DNA of 64,000 nt from Methanobacterium formicicum DSM 3637. Lineage in GTDB: Archaea; Methanobacteriota; Methanobacteria; Methanobacteriales; Methanobacteriaceae. The translations under genes were made by a program, and so were the position numbers. A model generated the notes under the pieces. The model was not told where the DNA came from. It did not search any database and worked only from the letters and a program-made list of their open reading frames with translations. The DNA is taken from assembly GCF_000302455.1 (NCBI RefSeq), contig NZ_AMPO01000006.1, forward strand, positions 1-64,000, read 5' to 3'. Shown here in pieces: positions 21,427-31,109 of the stretch (position 1 is the stretch's first letter; every line of letters starts with the position of its first letter).

Positions 21427-21873
21427 TTAGAAAAAGGTTTGGTTAATAAACTGAACATTTGAGCTATAAAAGTCATTGTTTAAAGAAACGTTTAGCTCCA
21501 AAATTAGTGTTCTTAGTAGTTTTCCTTTTCCTTTTGATACAAAAGTAATATTTTTCGCACCCAATTCAACATTGGTTAGCTGGTATGAGAATTTACCTGC
21601 ACTGTCGGTTGTGACACTTTGATTGTTTATGGTTAAATTAGCCCCAGGCTCTGTAGTTCCAGTAACTTCAAATGTATCCATGGATTGACTAACCGGTTTG
21701 ATATCTGTGACATTCAGTGCTGTTATCGACATAACAAACCACATACCAAGAGCCACAGCAGCTATAATTATTATCAAAAACACAACAAAAATTCCAATCA
21801 AAATTTTAGTAGCTGTGGTTCGTCGTTGCCACCATCCTTTTTTTTCCTTCCTTTCTTCAGGAATGTCTGACAT
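21427..21873 (-). CDS. Membrane-anchored protein with Ig-like domain
   Basis: A 148-residue protein: a charged N-terminus (EERKEKKGWWQRRTTATK), one membrane segment (about 24-52) and an external beta domain with the pattern FEVTGTTEPGANLTINNQSV then SAGKFSYQLTNVELGAKNIT. This pattern is common in Ig-like/glucodextranase-B-type domains of archaeal surface proteins. The role is probably surface binding or a pseudo-pilin-like anchor; there is no specific partner next to it. ATG 21873 follows a GCGGAGGATACA site. Confidence 0.7.
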   Translation of the reverse strand: MSDIPEERKEKKGWWQRRTTATKILIGIFVVFLIIIIAAVALGMWFVMSITALNVTDIKPVSQSMDTFEVTGTTEPGANLTINNQSVTTDSAGKFSYQLTNVELGAKNITFVSKGKGKLLRTLILELNVSLNNDFYSSNVQFINQTFF

Positions 21874-22007
21874 TGTATCCTCCGCAATTTTTTTTATAAC
21901 ATTTGGAAAATGTAAAAAATTACAATTCCTGTTAAAGATGTAATATTATATTAAAAATAGTTATTGTAAGAAAAAAATACTGAAATAGACAGAAATTAAT
22001 TATTCAA

Positions 22008-22046
22008 ATTAATTGGGGAACTGTTCACGTTTACGTATTTTATATA
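22008..22046 (-). pseudogene. Integrase remnant (f), very short
   Basis: About 39 bases whose minus strand reads YVNVNSSPIN, matching YLNIKSSPIN of the other copies; the bases AAATTAATTGG-GAACT are shared with copies (a) and (c). The rest of the 21874-22267 gap is AT-rich with no gene. Confidence 0.5.
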
Positions 22047-22267
22047 CAATTTCAAACTCTAATAAGTTTCAACATAATCATTTTAAAATCTGAATTAAAT
22101 TAAATGAATATTAAGCGGTTATTTTAATCATTATATTTTATTTAAATAGTTTTTACTTAAATAACGGTTCAAAATAGAATTAAAATCAAATAACCAATTA
22201 AAATTAACTAAAAATCATTTCCATCTCTTATTTAATATGCCTAATGATTATTTATCACTTGAATCAA

Positions 22268-22654
22268 TTAACCACCGTGGATTCTACTTACAGAACCACG
22301 GATAACATGGTACCCCTGGAGTTTTTCTTTTAAAACAGCCGCACAATTATTCACTGGGTCTCCAGAACAATACAATAATGTAATAGTACCATTCTCTTTT
22401 TCTAAATTTCTAATTATGCCCTGTAGTGTTTTTTTATTTTTGAGTTCACTACGGTATTGTTCTTTAAATTTATCAAAATTCAGGTTATTTTTATTTAAAA
22501 AAGCGTAACAGTTAGATGATGGTGCTATTTCCTTAAGAAATAAGTTAACTTCTGATTTTTCAAAGTCTACGTCCTCAACACATATTTCTTCAACCATTAT
22601 TCTAAAACCATCTTCATTCAGTGCTGGTTCTTGAATATTTTTAATTTTTATCAT
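22268..22654 (-). CDS. DUF488 family protein
   Basis: A 128-residue protein with the DUF488 pattern: the opening IKIKNIQEPALNEDGFRIMV, LFLKEIAPSSNCYAF, then FKEQYRSELKNKK and TITLLYCSGDPVNNCAAVLK. The family is widespread and uncharacterised. The usual catalytic-looking RLWPRG segment is replaced here by EICVEDVD, so this is a divergent member. Encoded alone in the accessory island, upstream of which an AT-rich spacer separates it from the ABC exporter genes. Confidence 0.7.
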   Translation of the reverse strand: MIKIKNIQEPALNEDGFRIMVEEICVEDVDFEKSEVNLFLKEIAPSSNCYAFLNKNNLNFDKFKEQYRSELKNKKTLQGIIRNLEKENGTITLLYCSGDPVNNCAAVLKEKLQGYHVIRGSVSRIHGG

Positions 22655-22746
22655 GAAATTCTCCGCATATAAATTTCATGGAAAAGTTATTTATCCTCTA
22701 TTTGTCTGCCATTATTTAATTATTGATTAACTGATTAAGTCACTTA

Positions 22747-24021
22747 TTAATTTTCAACACTTAATCTGAATCTGGAAAACAATCCCATGCCTATTATAAA
22801 TAGTATGGCGGTGAGAACTGCGCTCCAGGCCAGGTCATAAGTAATGGCACTCAATCCATTTCCATATATCAAAACTGATTTCAATGCATTTAAAATATGA
22901 GTCCAGGGAAGTATATCATATATCTGGAAAGATCTACCCATTATTTCACCTACCACTACTTGGGGAAGCTGGAAAAATGCTCCAACCACGAAGCTGGTAG
23001 GTACCACAACCATTATACCTAAATTAAATGCTTGAGTATCATTTTTTGCAAAAGAGGCAATTATCATTCCCAATGCAATAGAACCAATTCCTCCAATGAC
23101 TCCTATAAACATGGCCAGCACAATGGAGTTTAAACCTCCTTGCCAGTTGAAACCCATTATCAAAGCAACTGTAAGTAGAATTAAAACCTGAATAGCTGCC
23201 ACTATTGACCATGGGATTAGTGCACCAAATAACATGTCAAATGATCGCATTTTGGATATTCTTAAACGAGCTAAAGTACCTTTTTCCACTTCCTTGGTTA
23301 AACTGGCTGCCACTGTAGTGGCCAGAAGTAAAATGGCAAACAGCATCATTCCTGGAGCTAGGAAGTCAAACTGGGAAAAAGATTCCGTCCCAGAAACTGA
23401 TTCCACATCTCCTTCAAACAATTTTAGAGGTTTAGCCGAAGATCCTGATGTCTGGCTTTGGATATTGGCCACCAGATTATCCTGATACTCCCCTATTATT
23501 TTAATCAATACTACTTGAGAAACTGCAAAGCCCATGCTGGATGAATCTCCACTAATAATTAATTTAAGGGTATCGTTATTTGAATTATTATTAGATGATG
23601 TTGTTCCTGTTGTTTGCGCAGTGATTGAATCCTCCATTTTATCCACAGTAGTTTGTGAAAAATTTTTGGGAATTATGATCATTGCATCAGCTTCTTTAAG
23701 CTGTATAAGCTTATTTGCAGAAGATTCTGAAGTATTTATAACGTTAAATAACTTAACATCACTATCTTCATATTCAGAATCACGTAAAATTTCGGTTAGA
23801 TTATTTCCAAAATTAACATCTTCATTGGTTAATGGCATCGTTGCACCTTCATCAAGGTTAACAACTGCCAGATTATGAGTTTCATTACTTGTACCCATAC
23901 CCCCAAAGGCAATTCCAAAAATGATCATGAAAAACATGGGAAAGAGCAATATCATGAAAAGACCTCTGCGGTCTCTTATAAGTTCTTTAAAATCTTTAAT
24001 GGCTACACTGATGAATTTCAT
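22747..24021 (-). CDS. ABC-2 type transporter permease
   Basis: A 424-residue permease: a first membrane helix (FMILLFPMFFMIIFGIAFGG), a large external domain (about 45-230) and five C-terminal helices including the ABC-2 signature region. The long external domain resembles YhgE/NatB/DrrB-type exporters. It starts one base after the ATPase stop, with GAGGGAG in the end of that gene as ribosome site, so the two form one exporter. The substrate (drug, lipid or peptide) cannot be told. Confidence 0.9.
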   Translation of the reverse strand: MKFISVAIKDFKELIRDRRGLFMILLFPMFFMIIFGIAFGGMGTSNETHNLAVVNLDEGATMPLTNEDVNFGNNLTEILRDSEYEDSDVKLFNVINTSESSANKLIQLKEADAMIIIPKNFSQTTVDKMEDSITAQTTGTTSSNNNSNNDTLKLIISGDSSSMGFAVSQVVLIKIIGEYQDNLVANIQSQTSGSSAKPLKLFEGDVESVSGTESFSQFDFLAPGMMLFAILLLATTVAASLTKEVEKGTLARLRISKMRSFDMLFGALIPWSIVAAIQVLILLTVALIMGFNWQGGLNSIVLAMFIGVIGGIGSIALGMIIASFAKNDTQAFNLGIMVVVPTSFVVGAFFQLPQVVVGEIMGRSFQIYDILPWTHILNALKSVLIYGNGLSAITYDLAWSAVLTAILFIIGMGLFSRFRLSVEN

Positions 24022-24022
24022 G

Positions 24023-24967
24023 TTACTCCCTCAAACTGGTTCCAGTTAATTCAATGAAAACATCCTCCAATGTATTGGGGTGCAGTGATAAATCAGCAAT
24101 CTCATTATTCATTTCCTGAACTTTATTCATTATCTCTGGAAGTTTCCCAACTGCATTTAAAGTCTTTATGTTTATTTTACCATCAACTTCAGTAATTGAA
24201 TCAATATTTTCTATGGTTTTAAGTCTAAAAATCACTTCCTGATTCATTTTAGAATCAGCCAAGTGTATCTCCACTATATCTCCCTCACCAAACTCTTTTT
24301 TAAGATTTTCAGGAGTATCCAGTCGTAACAGTTTTCCATGATCAATTATGGCAATGCGATCTGAAAGTCCGTCTGCTTCATCCATTAAATGTGTGGTTAA
24401 AATAACTGTTTTCCCTTCATTATCCCTCAATGAACGGATGAAATTCCATAGAACCCTTCTTGATTGAGGATCAAGTCCCTCTGAAGGTTCATCCAGAACT
24501 ACTATCTCTGGAGAGTGTATTAATGCCATAGCTAGATTTAATCTGCGTTTCATTCCTCCGGATAGGTTAGAAACCATTGTGTTTGCTTTATCCGTTAGTA
24601 TAAGGTCTTCTAATAGGTTTTTTACTCTAGTTTTCAATATATCCTCTGGAACTTCGTACATTTGGCCCATGAACTTCAAACTCTCTTTACAGGTAAGGCT
24701 TTCCCATAAAACTATGTCTTGAGGACATATTCCAATTTTAAGTCTATCTGCATGGGCAATGTCTTCACCATCAATTAATATTTCCCCACCAGTTGGGCGA
24801 AGTAAACCCACCATCATCTTGATTGATGTGGTTTTTCCAGCACCATTAGGGCCTAAAAATCCAAATACTTCCCCTCTTTTTATTTTTAAATTAAGATTAT
24901 CTACTGCTACAAAATCTCCAAAAGATTTAAAGAGATTTTTTGCCTCGATTATGAACTCATTCACCAT
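24023..24967 (-). CDS. ABC transporter ATPase (DrrA-like)
   Basis: A 314-residue ATPase with Walker A GPNGAGKTT, signature LSGGMKRRLNLAMAL, Walker B IVVLDEPSEGLDPQ and H-loop LTTHLMDEAD. The C-terminal extension (about 220-314) is of the DrrA type and ends with LHPNTLEDVFIELTG. It energises the permease encoded immediately downstream. No regulator is next to it. Confidence 0.93.
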   Translation of the reverse strand: MVNEFIIEAKNLFKSFGDFVAVDNLNLKIKRGEVFGFLGPNGAGKTTSIKMMVGLLRPTGGEILIDGEDIAHADRLKIGICPQDIVLWESLTCKESLKFMGQMYEVPEDILKTRVKNLLEDLILTDKANTMVSNLSGGMKRRLNLAMALIHSPEIVVLDEPSEGLDPQSRRVLWNFIRSLRDNEGKTVILTTHLMDEADGLSDRIAIIDHGKLLRLDTPENLKKEFGEGDIVEIHLADSKMNQEVIFRLKTIENIDSITEVDGKINIKTLNAVGKLPEIMNKVQEMNNEIADLSLHPNTLEDVFIELTGTSLRE

Positions 24968-25083
24968 AATATCTTCCTGGCATTCTTTTTTAAATCAAGA
25001 ATTTATTTATAAAAATAACAAAATGTCAATTACTATAAATATCAGTAAAATGGGATTTTTAGGAAATCTAATTTACTATTTTT

Positions 25084-25345
25084 TTACATTATGCCAATAT
25101 CATTAGCCTCTGCTAATCTTTCACATGATCCACGGTCATGGTGAGTCTTAAGAGTCACCCACTCATAAAGGGTCATGGTAATTACAGGACCAAATGCAGC
25201 CTCCTGAATGTTTTCAAGCAGTATTTCATCCAATTTCGCAGGATCATCCTTTAGTTAGGCGTAGTCATACATGCAATTATCACGGAAATATCGGCCCGGT
25301 CTTTCAATGAATAACCCATTTTCCTTGCACTGTGGACATTTTAGG
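25084..25345 (-). pseudogene. Decayed gene of unknown family, in-frame TAA
   Basis: The minus strand reads KCPQCKENGLFIERPGRYFR then DNCMYDYA, a TAA, and then LKDDPAKLDEILLENIQEAA and more to a TAA at 25084. Apart from the internal stop the frame is coherent on both sides, so it looks like a recently broken gene with a CxxC metal-site-like start. Family not recognised. The internal stop is TAA, so pyrrolysine (TAG) does not explain it. Confidence 0.5.
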
Positions 25346-25402
25346 TAGATTTAAGATTTCATAATACTAATAAGATTCTTATGTTAAATCAATTTTTGGG
25401 CC

Positions 25403-25540
25403 TTAATGGTCAATGCACTCCCATTTATGAATTAACTGGTGAATTTTAAAATTAATTAATCCATATGCCTTATACCATGTTTCCAAGAAAATCTGAAGCA
25501 TATATTCAGCAATATTGTCATTAATACTTTTTTTACTCAT
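25403..25540 (-). CDS. Small ORF of 45 residues, doubtful
   Basis: Starts ATG at 25540 and reads MSKKSINDNIAEYMLQIFLE then TWYKAYGLINFKIHQLIHKW. No ribosome site is visible. It may be part of the same decayed locus as 25084-25345. The rest of the 24968-25606 gap has no gene. Confidence 0.2.
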   Translation of the reverse strand: MSKKSINDNIAEYMLQIFLETWYKAYGLINFKIHQLIHKWECIDH

Positions 25541-25606
25541 GGCTGCACATATTTATTAAGTATTCAAACACATACCTTATAATACATAATAATAGGACGG
25601 GGAAAT

Positions 25607-25855
25607 ATGAAAAAAATAACAAATAAGCCCTGGTTTGGGCCTAAACGTGTTGGTTATGGGCCGGCTCCAAGAACGTGGCAAGGATGGGTTATTACCCTGG
25701 TGTGGTTGATATCGATAGTTTCGACTTTACTTTATCTGCATAGCATTTCTGCATTGACCATTGTCAATATCGCAATCGTAATCATAGTTGCAGCAATCAT
25801 TCTTTTAACCATTGCTGCTTTAACCTATGGGCCAGATGAAGATGAAAAAAGTTAA
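25607..25855 (+). CDS. Small two-helix membrane protein
   Basis: An 82-residue protein with an N-terminal soluble stretch (NKPWFGPKRVGYGPAPRTWQ) and two hydrophobic helices (GWVITLVWLISIVSTLLYLH and a second at about 53-73), ending in an acidic tail. The FGPKxxGxGxxPxxWQGW pattern recurs in small membrane proteins of many prokaryotes, but I cannot name a function. The ATG follows GACGGGGAAAT. It is followed by an HXXEE gene on the same strand 78 bases later. Confidence 0.65.
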   Translation: MKKITNKPWFGPKRVGYGPAPRTWQGWVITLVWLISIVSTLLYLHSISALTIVNIAIVIIVAAIILLTIAALTYGPDEDEKS

Positions 25856-25933
25856 TTTTTTCAAAAGTTAGTTTTTTCAATATTCTTCTTTTTAATGGGA
25901 AAATTCAGGAAAAAAATAATTCCAGGTTAAAAA

Positions 25934-26530
25934 ATGTATAAAACGTATAATAACATCTGGGAAAGACTGGGGATTTTTCTAGGGCCAATACTGATAACTA
26001 TTTTCATCTGCTTCAAAGTTAGTGACCCTAATTTTTCATGGCTTGCTTTTTTATACTGGATTCATCTACCACTGGTTATGATCCATGAAACAGAAGAGTA
26101 TATTCTCTCTCCAATCGGGTTTGAAAAATTCGCCAACTATTACACGGTATTGAGTAAAGATCCACCAGAGGAAGACTCACCCCTATCGCCAGCTTACAAA
26201 TTATTTGTAAACATGTCCATTTGGATTTGGGCTGTACTGGGTGCGTTACTGGTCACTGTTTTACCATGGGTTGGTATGGGGTTAATATTCTTCCAGTTAC
26301 TCATAAACGGCATACAACATACCATTATCTTCCAGATAAAAAAACCAGGTTATAATCCTGGATTTTTAACCACCTGGTTGGTTTTAAACCCATTTTGTGT
26401 GGTAACCATCTTCTATGCCTATCATGCCCATGCTTTAAGCTCCCTGGACTGGCTACTTTCATTGGTACTGGGTGTTGGTTTTATAGGGGTCCTGCTTCTG
26501 AAAACCACTAGTAAACGAAAAGAAGAATAG
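25934..26530 (+). CDS. HXXEE-domain membrane protein, divergent copy
   Basis: A 198-residue protein with about six hydrophobic helices. HETEEYILSPIGFEKF contains the HXXEE motif (HETEE) and INGIQHTIIFQIKKPGYNPG contains the second conserved His region. It is much less similar to the two other HXXEE proteins in this island than they are to each other. Function unknown. Probably transcribed with the small membrane protein upstream. Confidence 0.75.
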   Translation: MYKTYNNIWERLGIFLGPILITIFICFKVSDPNFSWLAFLYWIHLPLVMIHETEEYILSPIGFEKFANYYTVLSKDPPEEDSPLSPAYKLFVNMSIWIWAVLGALLVTVLPWVGMGLIFFQLLINGIQHTIIFQIKKPGYNPGFLTTWLVLNPFCVVTIFYAYHAHALSSLDWLLSLVLGVGFIGVLLLKTTSKRKEE

Positions 26531-26601
26531 GTACTAATTTTTCATTTTATTAATTATTTTTCTAATTTGTTTAGTGGATTAAAATAAAAATAAAATTTAA
26601 T

Positions 26602-28560
26602 TCATGGTATCACCATGTTAAATTCGTAATCAAAACCTGAAAAAAGTTCTAAAAATTCTTTTAAATCTTCAGGATTTCCTTTAAATTTTGATTTGTCATT
26701 TGTAATTTCATCATAACTGGTTTCACCAAGCAGTAGGGCTACAAATGTTGGAATGGAAAGAGCCAGTTCAATGTCGGGTGATGTTTCCTGGTAGTTCATC
26801 CGGGGTATTAAAACCGAATCTTCAAAATCCAGGTTGCATTTTTGGTTTCTATCGGTTAAATCCAGGTTTATTTTAATTTCTTTCCCTTCTGCTATATTTT
26901 TGTCTATTAAAAGTCCCATAAATTCGAATAATAATTCTGTGGGCATATTTAAGAGTGCATCTGTTATATCTACCGATGTGGCAATTTTGTTTCCTCTTAA
27001 TTCAGCAGCACCCACTAGGAAATTATTTCTCCATGTTCCACTTTCTGTCTGGTATCCTAACTGTTCCAGTGCATCTGCTTCTAAATAACGGGCATTTTTG
27101 TTGCTGGGATCGGCAAATACCAGGTGTTTGCATACCTCAGCCACCCAACGGTAATCCCCTTCATCAAAGGATTTTTTAGCTTTCCTGAGAACTTCTTCTG
27201 GTCCGCCCATGAATTCCACATATCTTTTAGCAGCTTCTTCTGGTGGTAGAGCGTACAGGTTTGCTGGATTTCCGTCGTACCAGCCTAAATAGAACTGGTA
27301 TATGGCCTTTGAATTGTGGTTGAAACTACCATAATAATCCCTTAAGTACCATTCATTCTCCAAGCTTGGGGGGAGTTTCATTTCTTCTGCTATTTCAATT
27401 GGTGTGTGTCCCTGATTAGCCAATCTTAAGGATTGGTCATGTAAAAACTTGTAGGCATTTCTCTCCTTTTTTAGCATGTCAATGATCTTGTTATTTCCCC
27501 ATTTAGGCCAGTGATGCTGTGCTATGAGAGTCTCTATTTCATCACCGTAGGTGAGTAGTATGCTGTCAATTGCTTTCCACCATTTCTTGGCATCCCGTAC
27601 CTTGGCACCTCTTAAAGTAAGGATGTTGTGAATGTGATGGGTCACAACTTCTGCTGCGTTAAATAATTTAAACTGAGGATAGTACATCATGAATTCTGCC
27701 GGGGCTTCGGTTCCACTGGCCATTAAAAACTCAATATCCACCCCGTCCACTGTTATTTTTTCTCCACTTTTCCTGATTATTGTGGTGGGAGCAATTAAGG
27801 AGGAAGATCCTACAGATGCATTTTTTCCCAGGCCCACATCTACCTGCCCTCTGGCTGATTTATTCAGGGTGAACCCGTACATGTAATTGGCCCGTCTGAG
27901 CATGGCATTTCCTGCATATACATTTTCACTCATGGCTTCCTCCATAAAACCTTCCGGAGCTATAACCTGAACTTCTCCCTTATCTACCTGTTCCTGGCTT
28001 ATAACACCCTTCACTCCACCATAATGGTCCACGTGGCTATGGGTGTAAATAACCGCTTTTACTGGTTTAGTTCCCCTATTTTTATAGTATAATTCCATTC
28101 CTGCCCTGGCAGTTTCATTAGAAACTAAAGGATCAATGACTATTATCCCACTATCCCCTTCAATAATGGTGATATTAGCTATATCATATGATCGTATTTG
28201 ATAAACCCTATCCTGGACCTTGTATAGTCCACTGTACAAATTTAGCTGTGCCTGTCTCCACAAACTGGGATTAACAGTTGGCTCCCACTCGCCCTTAAGG
28301 AATTCATAGCCCTTCATATCCCAGAGAATAGTTGCGTCGTCACCTTTAATGATTAAACTTTCATCAGTTTCTATAAAGCCCTTTTGGGCCTCTTTAAAGT
28401 CAACATCATCACTAAAGGGTAGTTTTTCCTTCAGTTCTTCGTTAAATTTTTTGGTTATTTGCGATGCATCCTTACTATTTTTTGTAAACTCTTCCATAGT
28501 ATCACAAGCTTTATTATGTACAGATTTATTCCTTTGAATATTTTCCCTTTTAAATCCCAA
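26602..28560 (-). CDS. Alkyl/aryl sulfatase, SdsA1/BDS1-like
   Basis: A 652-residue metallo-beta-lactamase-fold sulfatase. The zinc motif THSHVDHYGG lies at about residues 174-183, with further ligands in the FNAAEVVTHHIHN segment. The alkyl-sulfatase dimerisation domain follows (FHNHSKAIYQFYLGWYDGNP-type, seen as GSFNHNSKAIYQFYLGWYDG) and the C-terminus is an SCP2-like domain. Enzymes of this class cleave primary alkyl sulfates to alcohol and sulfate. Bacterial ones are secreted; no signal peptide is evident here, so it may act inside the cell. The start may be the ATG at 28497 (MEEFTKN) rather than 28560. Unusual cargo for a methanogen. Confidence 0.88.
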   Translation of the reverse strand: MGFKRENIQRNKSVHNKACDTMEEFTKNSKDASQITKKFNEELKEKLPFSDDVDFKEAQKGFIETDESLIIKGDDATILWDMKGYEFLKGEWEPTVNPSLWRQAQLNLYSGLYKVQDRVYQIRSYDIANITIIEGDSGIIVIDPLVSNETARAGMELYYKNRGTKPVKAVIYTHSHVDHYGGVKGVISQEQVDKGEVQVIAPEGFMEEAMSENVYAGNAMLRRANYMYGFTLNKSARGQVDVGLGKNASVGSSSLIAPTTIIRKSGEKITVDGVDIEFLMASGTEAPAEFMMYYPQFKLFNAAEVVTHHIHNILTLRGAKVRDAKKWWKAIDSILLTYGDEIETLIAQHHWPKWGNNKIIDMLKKERNAYKFLHDQSLRLANQGHTPIEIAEEMKLPPSLENEWYLRDYYGSFNHNSKAIYQFYLGWYDGNPANLYALPPEEAAKRYVEFMGGPEEVLRKAKKSFDEGDYRWVAEVCKHLVFADPSNKNARYLEADALEQLGYQTESGTWRNNFLVGAAELRGNKIATSVDITDALLNMPTELLFEFMGLLIDKNIAEGKEIKINLDLTDRNQKCNLDFEDSVLIPRMNYQETSPDIELALSIPTFVALLLGETSYDEITNDKSKFKGNPEDLKEFLELFSGFDYEFNMVIP

Positions 28561-29143
28561 ATGAGTGGTGAATAGGTTTTTTAAGCATATTTTGAATAAT
28601 TATTCTCAAAGCTTTATAAAAAATCAATTAATTTTTGTAGCCCATTTTTTTTGTTTGTAGCCATTATTTTCCCAATTATTTAAAGTGGAGTAAATAATTT
28701 GGTTTTTTAGCATTTACTCATACCAAACAGAGCTTTTAAAGTTTTAAAACGGCAATAGTTTCCTATTTAAATATTTTCATCCACAAAAATTAGATCATCA
28801 CCCCGATTCTACTCATTTCCCATCTAAATTCCTTCAAGTCAATTATTGATAGTATATAATTAAACACTATAATGGTATAAAATATTTAATAAATACTATT
28901 TTTTAGATACACTAAAATTAGTCAAATTTCACTATTTAATTCCCATTTACGTAACTGAACTAGGCCAGTATGAATCACAATCCGAGCAATACATTTCAGT
29001 TTTTTTCTAAAAATCCTAACGGGAGAATATTATTGGTATAAGTAAAAACTAGAGAATTTTTTTGTAAAGAATAGAAAGTAAAAATTTTATGAATAGGTTA
29101 AGTTCATTTTAATGTAGTTGGGTCATGAATTATTGATTGAGTT
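28561..29143. other. AT-rich spacer without recognised gene
   Basis: 583 bases lying upstream of the sulfatase gene and downstream of the 29144-29593 gene. It includes promoter-like AT stretches (e.g. AGTATATAATTAAACAC near 28851) but no coding frame, hairpin or integrase remnant that I could recognise. Confidence 0.5.
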
Positions 29144-29593
29144 TTAAATTTTATAGATGTATATTCCAATCATTAGTCCCACAATTGCACCTATCACCAA
29201 AAGGAGGATAGCAATAATATCCTTCATTTTTTGACTTGTATTTTCCATTTTACTAATTTTAGAGAGTTTGTAATCGTGTGTTAAGTCATATGCAAATAGT
29301 ATAACAATTAAAACAAATAATACTGCAACTAAATAGTTAAAAAACACATTTCCAGAATATGAAGGTGCTGACATTTGAAAGTAAGTTAATATTAAGGATA
29401 TTGCTAAAATTAAAATTGTTATTGATAAAAGAAGTTTATTGTTATCATATTTTTTACTCTCAAATATGCCTAAAACAATAAGAAATGCGCATAACCCCTC
29501 AAACATTATGTAATTGTTCGCAACAGCAACAATCATAAAGATACTGCCTAAAATAATGTTATTTTTGGGTGATCCTTTTTCCATTTTAACCAT
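29144..29593 (-). CDS. Four-helix membrane protein, unknown
   Basis: A 149-residue protein with about five hydrophobic stretches and a Lys-rich linker (DLTHDYKLSKISKMENTSQK). No family recognised. The frame opens at 29593; an ATG at 29584 (MEKGSPKNN) is an equally good start. Base composition is as AT-rich as its surroundings. It lies between the sulfatase and an integrase remnant. Confidence 0.5.
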   Translation of the reverse strand: MVKMEKGSPKNNIILGSIFMIVAVANNYIMFEGLCAFLIVLGIFESKKYDNNKLLLSITILILAISLILTYFQMSAPSYSGNVFFNYLVAVLFVLIVILFAYDLTHDYKLSKISKMENTSQKMKDIIAILLLVIGAIVGLMIGIYIYKI

Positions 29594-29704
29594 TTTACTA
29601 ATAATTTTTAATTATTATTTCAAATATCTTCATATTTTCTGATAATGATCAAACTAGGTTGATTGGAAGTAATATAAAAACTTAGTTTAATAATTTTATT
29701 TGTC

Positions 29705-30066
29705 TAAAAATCCTCAAACCTCAATTTTTAAATATCTTAATTCTTTATTCATTGACGTGACTATCGCAAAGTCTATTATTCTTCTTTGCAGTTTTCTTAT
29801 CACATCTTTGAGAATTAACTTGAAATTTTCACATTTAAGCAATCGACATATTGTCTCAGCTAACTTTTTCTCTAGCCATCGGGGTGGTTAGGAAGTATGC
29901 GTCCTGAACCCTACATTTAATCTTATGTCATGACATATGTTCTCTTATTTCCTTGTGGCTTCCTCTATTTATTGGTAGGGTGTTGAAGAACTTGCAGGAT
30001 ATGCAGATGTTGCTTTGAAAACAATCCTGTTTTATTTAAATCCATTCTTGTTGGGTTCCCAGTTTA
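29705..30066 (-). pseudogene. Integrase remnant (d)
   Basis: The longest but most decayed copy. Minus-strand fragments in several frames read FFNTLPINRG, EIREHM, VQDAYFLT and, at the 3' end, DNA for the CLNVKISS-type tail. Its upstream end (the TTGGGTTCCCAGTTTA region) matches that of copy (b), so both retain the same length of the recombinase gene. Confidence 0.65.
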
Positions 30067-30368
30067 AGCATCTGTTTATTCACAGGACTTACCAGTATGA
30101 TAAAATACGAATGGAAAGTAATAAATATAACTTTGAAGCAACTATTGGCGATGAATTGAGAAGTTCATTATAGGGCTCTAAGACTTTGGATAAGCATAAT
30201 GTGAATTTAAATCTGAATATTGGTATAAATAAGTGATAGTCCGAATGGATTTTTCAATGAAAATAAATTCATTAAATTTTTGGGTAAGATATGGGCTAAT
30301 TTAATTGTGTTAATGTTTTAGCGTAGTATTACTCATTTAATCATGAGAAATAGAAGGAGAATAAAAAA

Positions 30369-31109
30369 ATGTTTGTACCGCCAAGCTGGTTAGAAGGACT
30401 TTTCATACAAATTGGCATGTATGTAGTTATCCCTTTAATTATTGCCACAGTTTCTGTGATAGTAATATCGAGAAGATCGAATCGCAAAAAAACACATCAA
30501 AATGAATCCCATCTGGATGAATCCCATCATAAAGACACTCATCATAAAGGATCACATCACAAAGACGCCCAATTGAAGGAATCACATCAGAAAGAAGCCC
30601 ATATGGATGAATCTCATCACAAGCGATCAAAGCGCAGGGGATCAACAGACTGGGGATCAAAAATTATAGTATTTGCTTTTGCCTTTATTGTAGCAATCAT
30701 AATAGTGTACCCAATTGGCTGTGTATACTGGTTCTATTCATATGAAGTACCCTCTATACAGGAAAAAACAATCACAGTTCAAGGATGGGAACCCCGGCCT
30801 GGAATAATTCCTGATAATAATGGTATGATGACTATAAGCAATGCAGACCAATTATTGCTAGTCACAACGGACAATGAAGGTTTCTTTAATATGGAAAATT
30901 TCCTGTTTGGTAAATTTAATACAAGGGATATTTTCAACAAGCTAAAAGTTGGGGGAACCTACAAAATCAAATATTATGGCTGGAGAAATGGATTTAATAG
31001 CGGATTTCCAAATATACTGAGTGTTGAAGAAGCAATAAATGAAACAGGTGCCAAAAATAACAATTATGGTAACTATTTCGGCACAAAATTCGCAAGCAAC
31101 TTCCAATGA
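30369..31109 (+). CDS. Membrane protein with His-rich repeat loop
   Basis: A 246-residue protein. A first membrane helix (about 10-34) leads to a loop (about 40-90) built from five- and six-residue repeats of the type ESHHK/DTHHK/GSHHK with some 15 histidines. A second helix (about 98-122, IIVFAFAFIVAIIIVYPIGC) leads to a C-terminal domain with MMTISNADQLLLVTTDNEGF and GTYKIKYYGWRNGFNSGFPN. The C-terminal part looks like a DUF1523-type extracytoplasmic domain, uncertain. The His loop could buffer or sense divalent metals. The ATG at 30369 follows AGAAGGAGAA, a good ribosome site. Confidence 0.7.
   Translation: MFVPPSWLEGLFIQIGMYVVIPLIIATVSVIVISRRSNRKKTHQNESHLDESHHKDTHHKGSHHKDAQLKESHQKEAHMDESHHKRSKRRGSTDWGSKIIVFAFAFIVAIIIVYPIGCVYWFYSYEVPSIQEKTITVQGWEPRPGIIPDNNGMMTISNADQLLLVTTDNEGFFNMENFLFGKFNTRDIFNKLKVGGTYKIKYYGWRNGFNSGFPNILSVEEAINETGAKNNNYGNYFGTKFASNFQ

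Noticed and set aside
25084..25345. Internal stop as a pyrrolysine codon
   Set aside because: The codon is TAA; pyrrolysine uses TAG.
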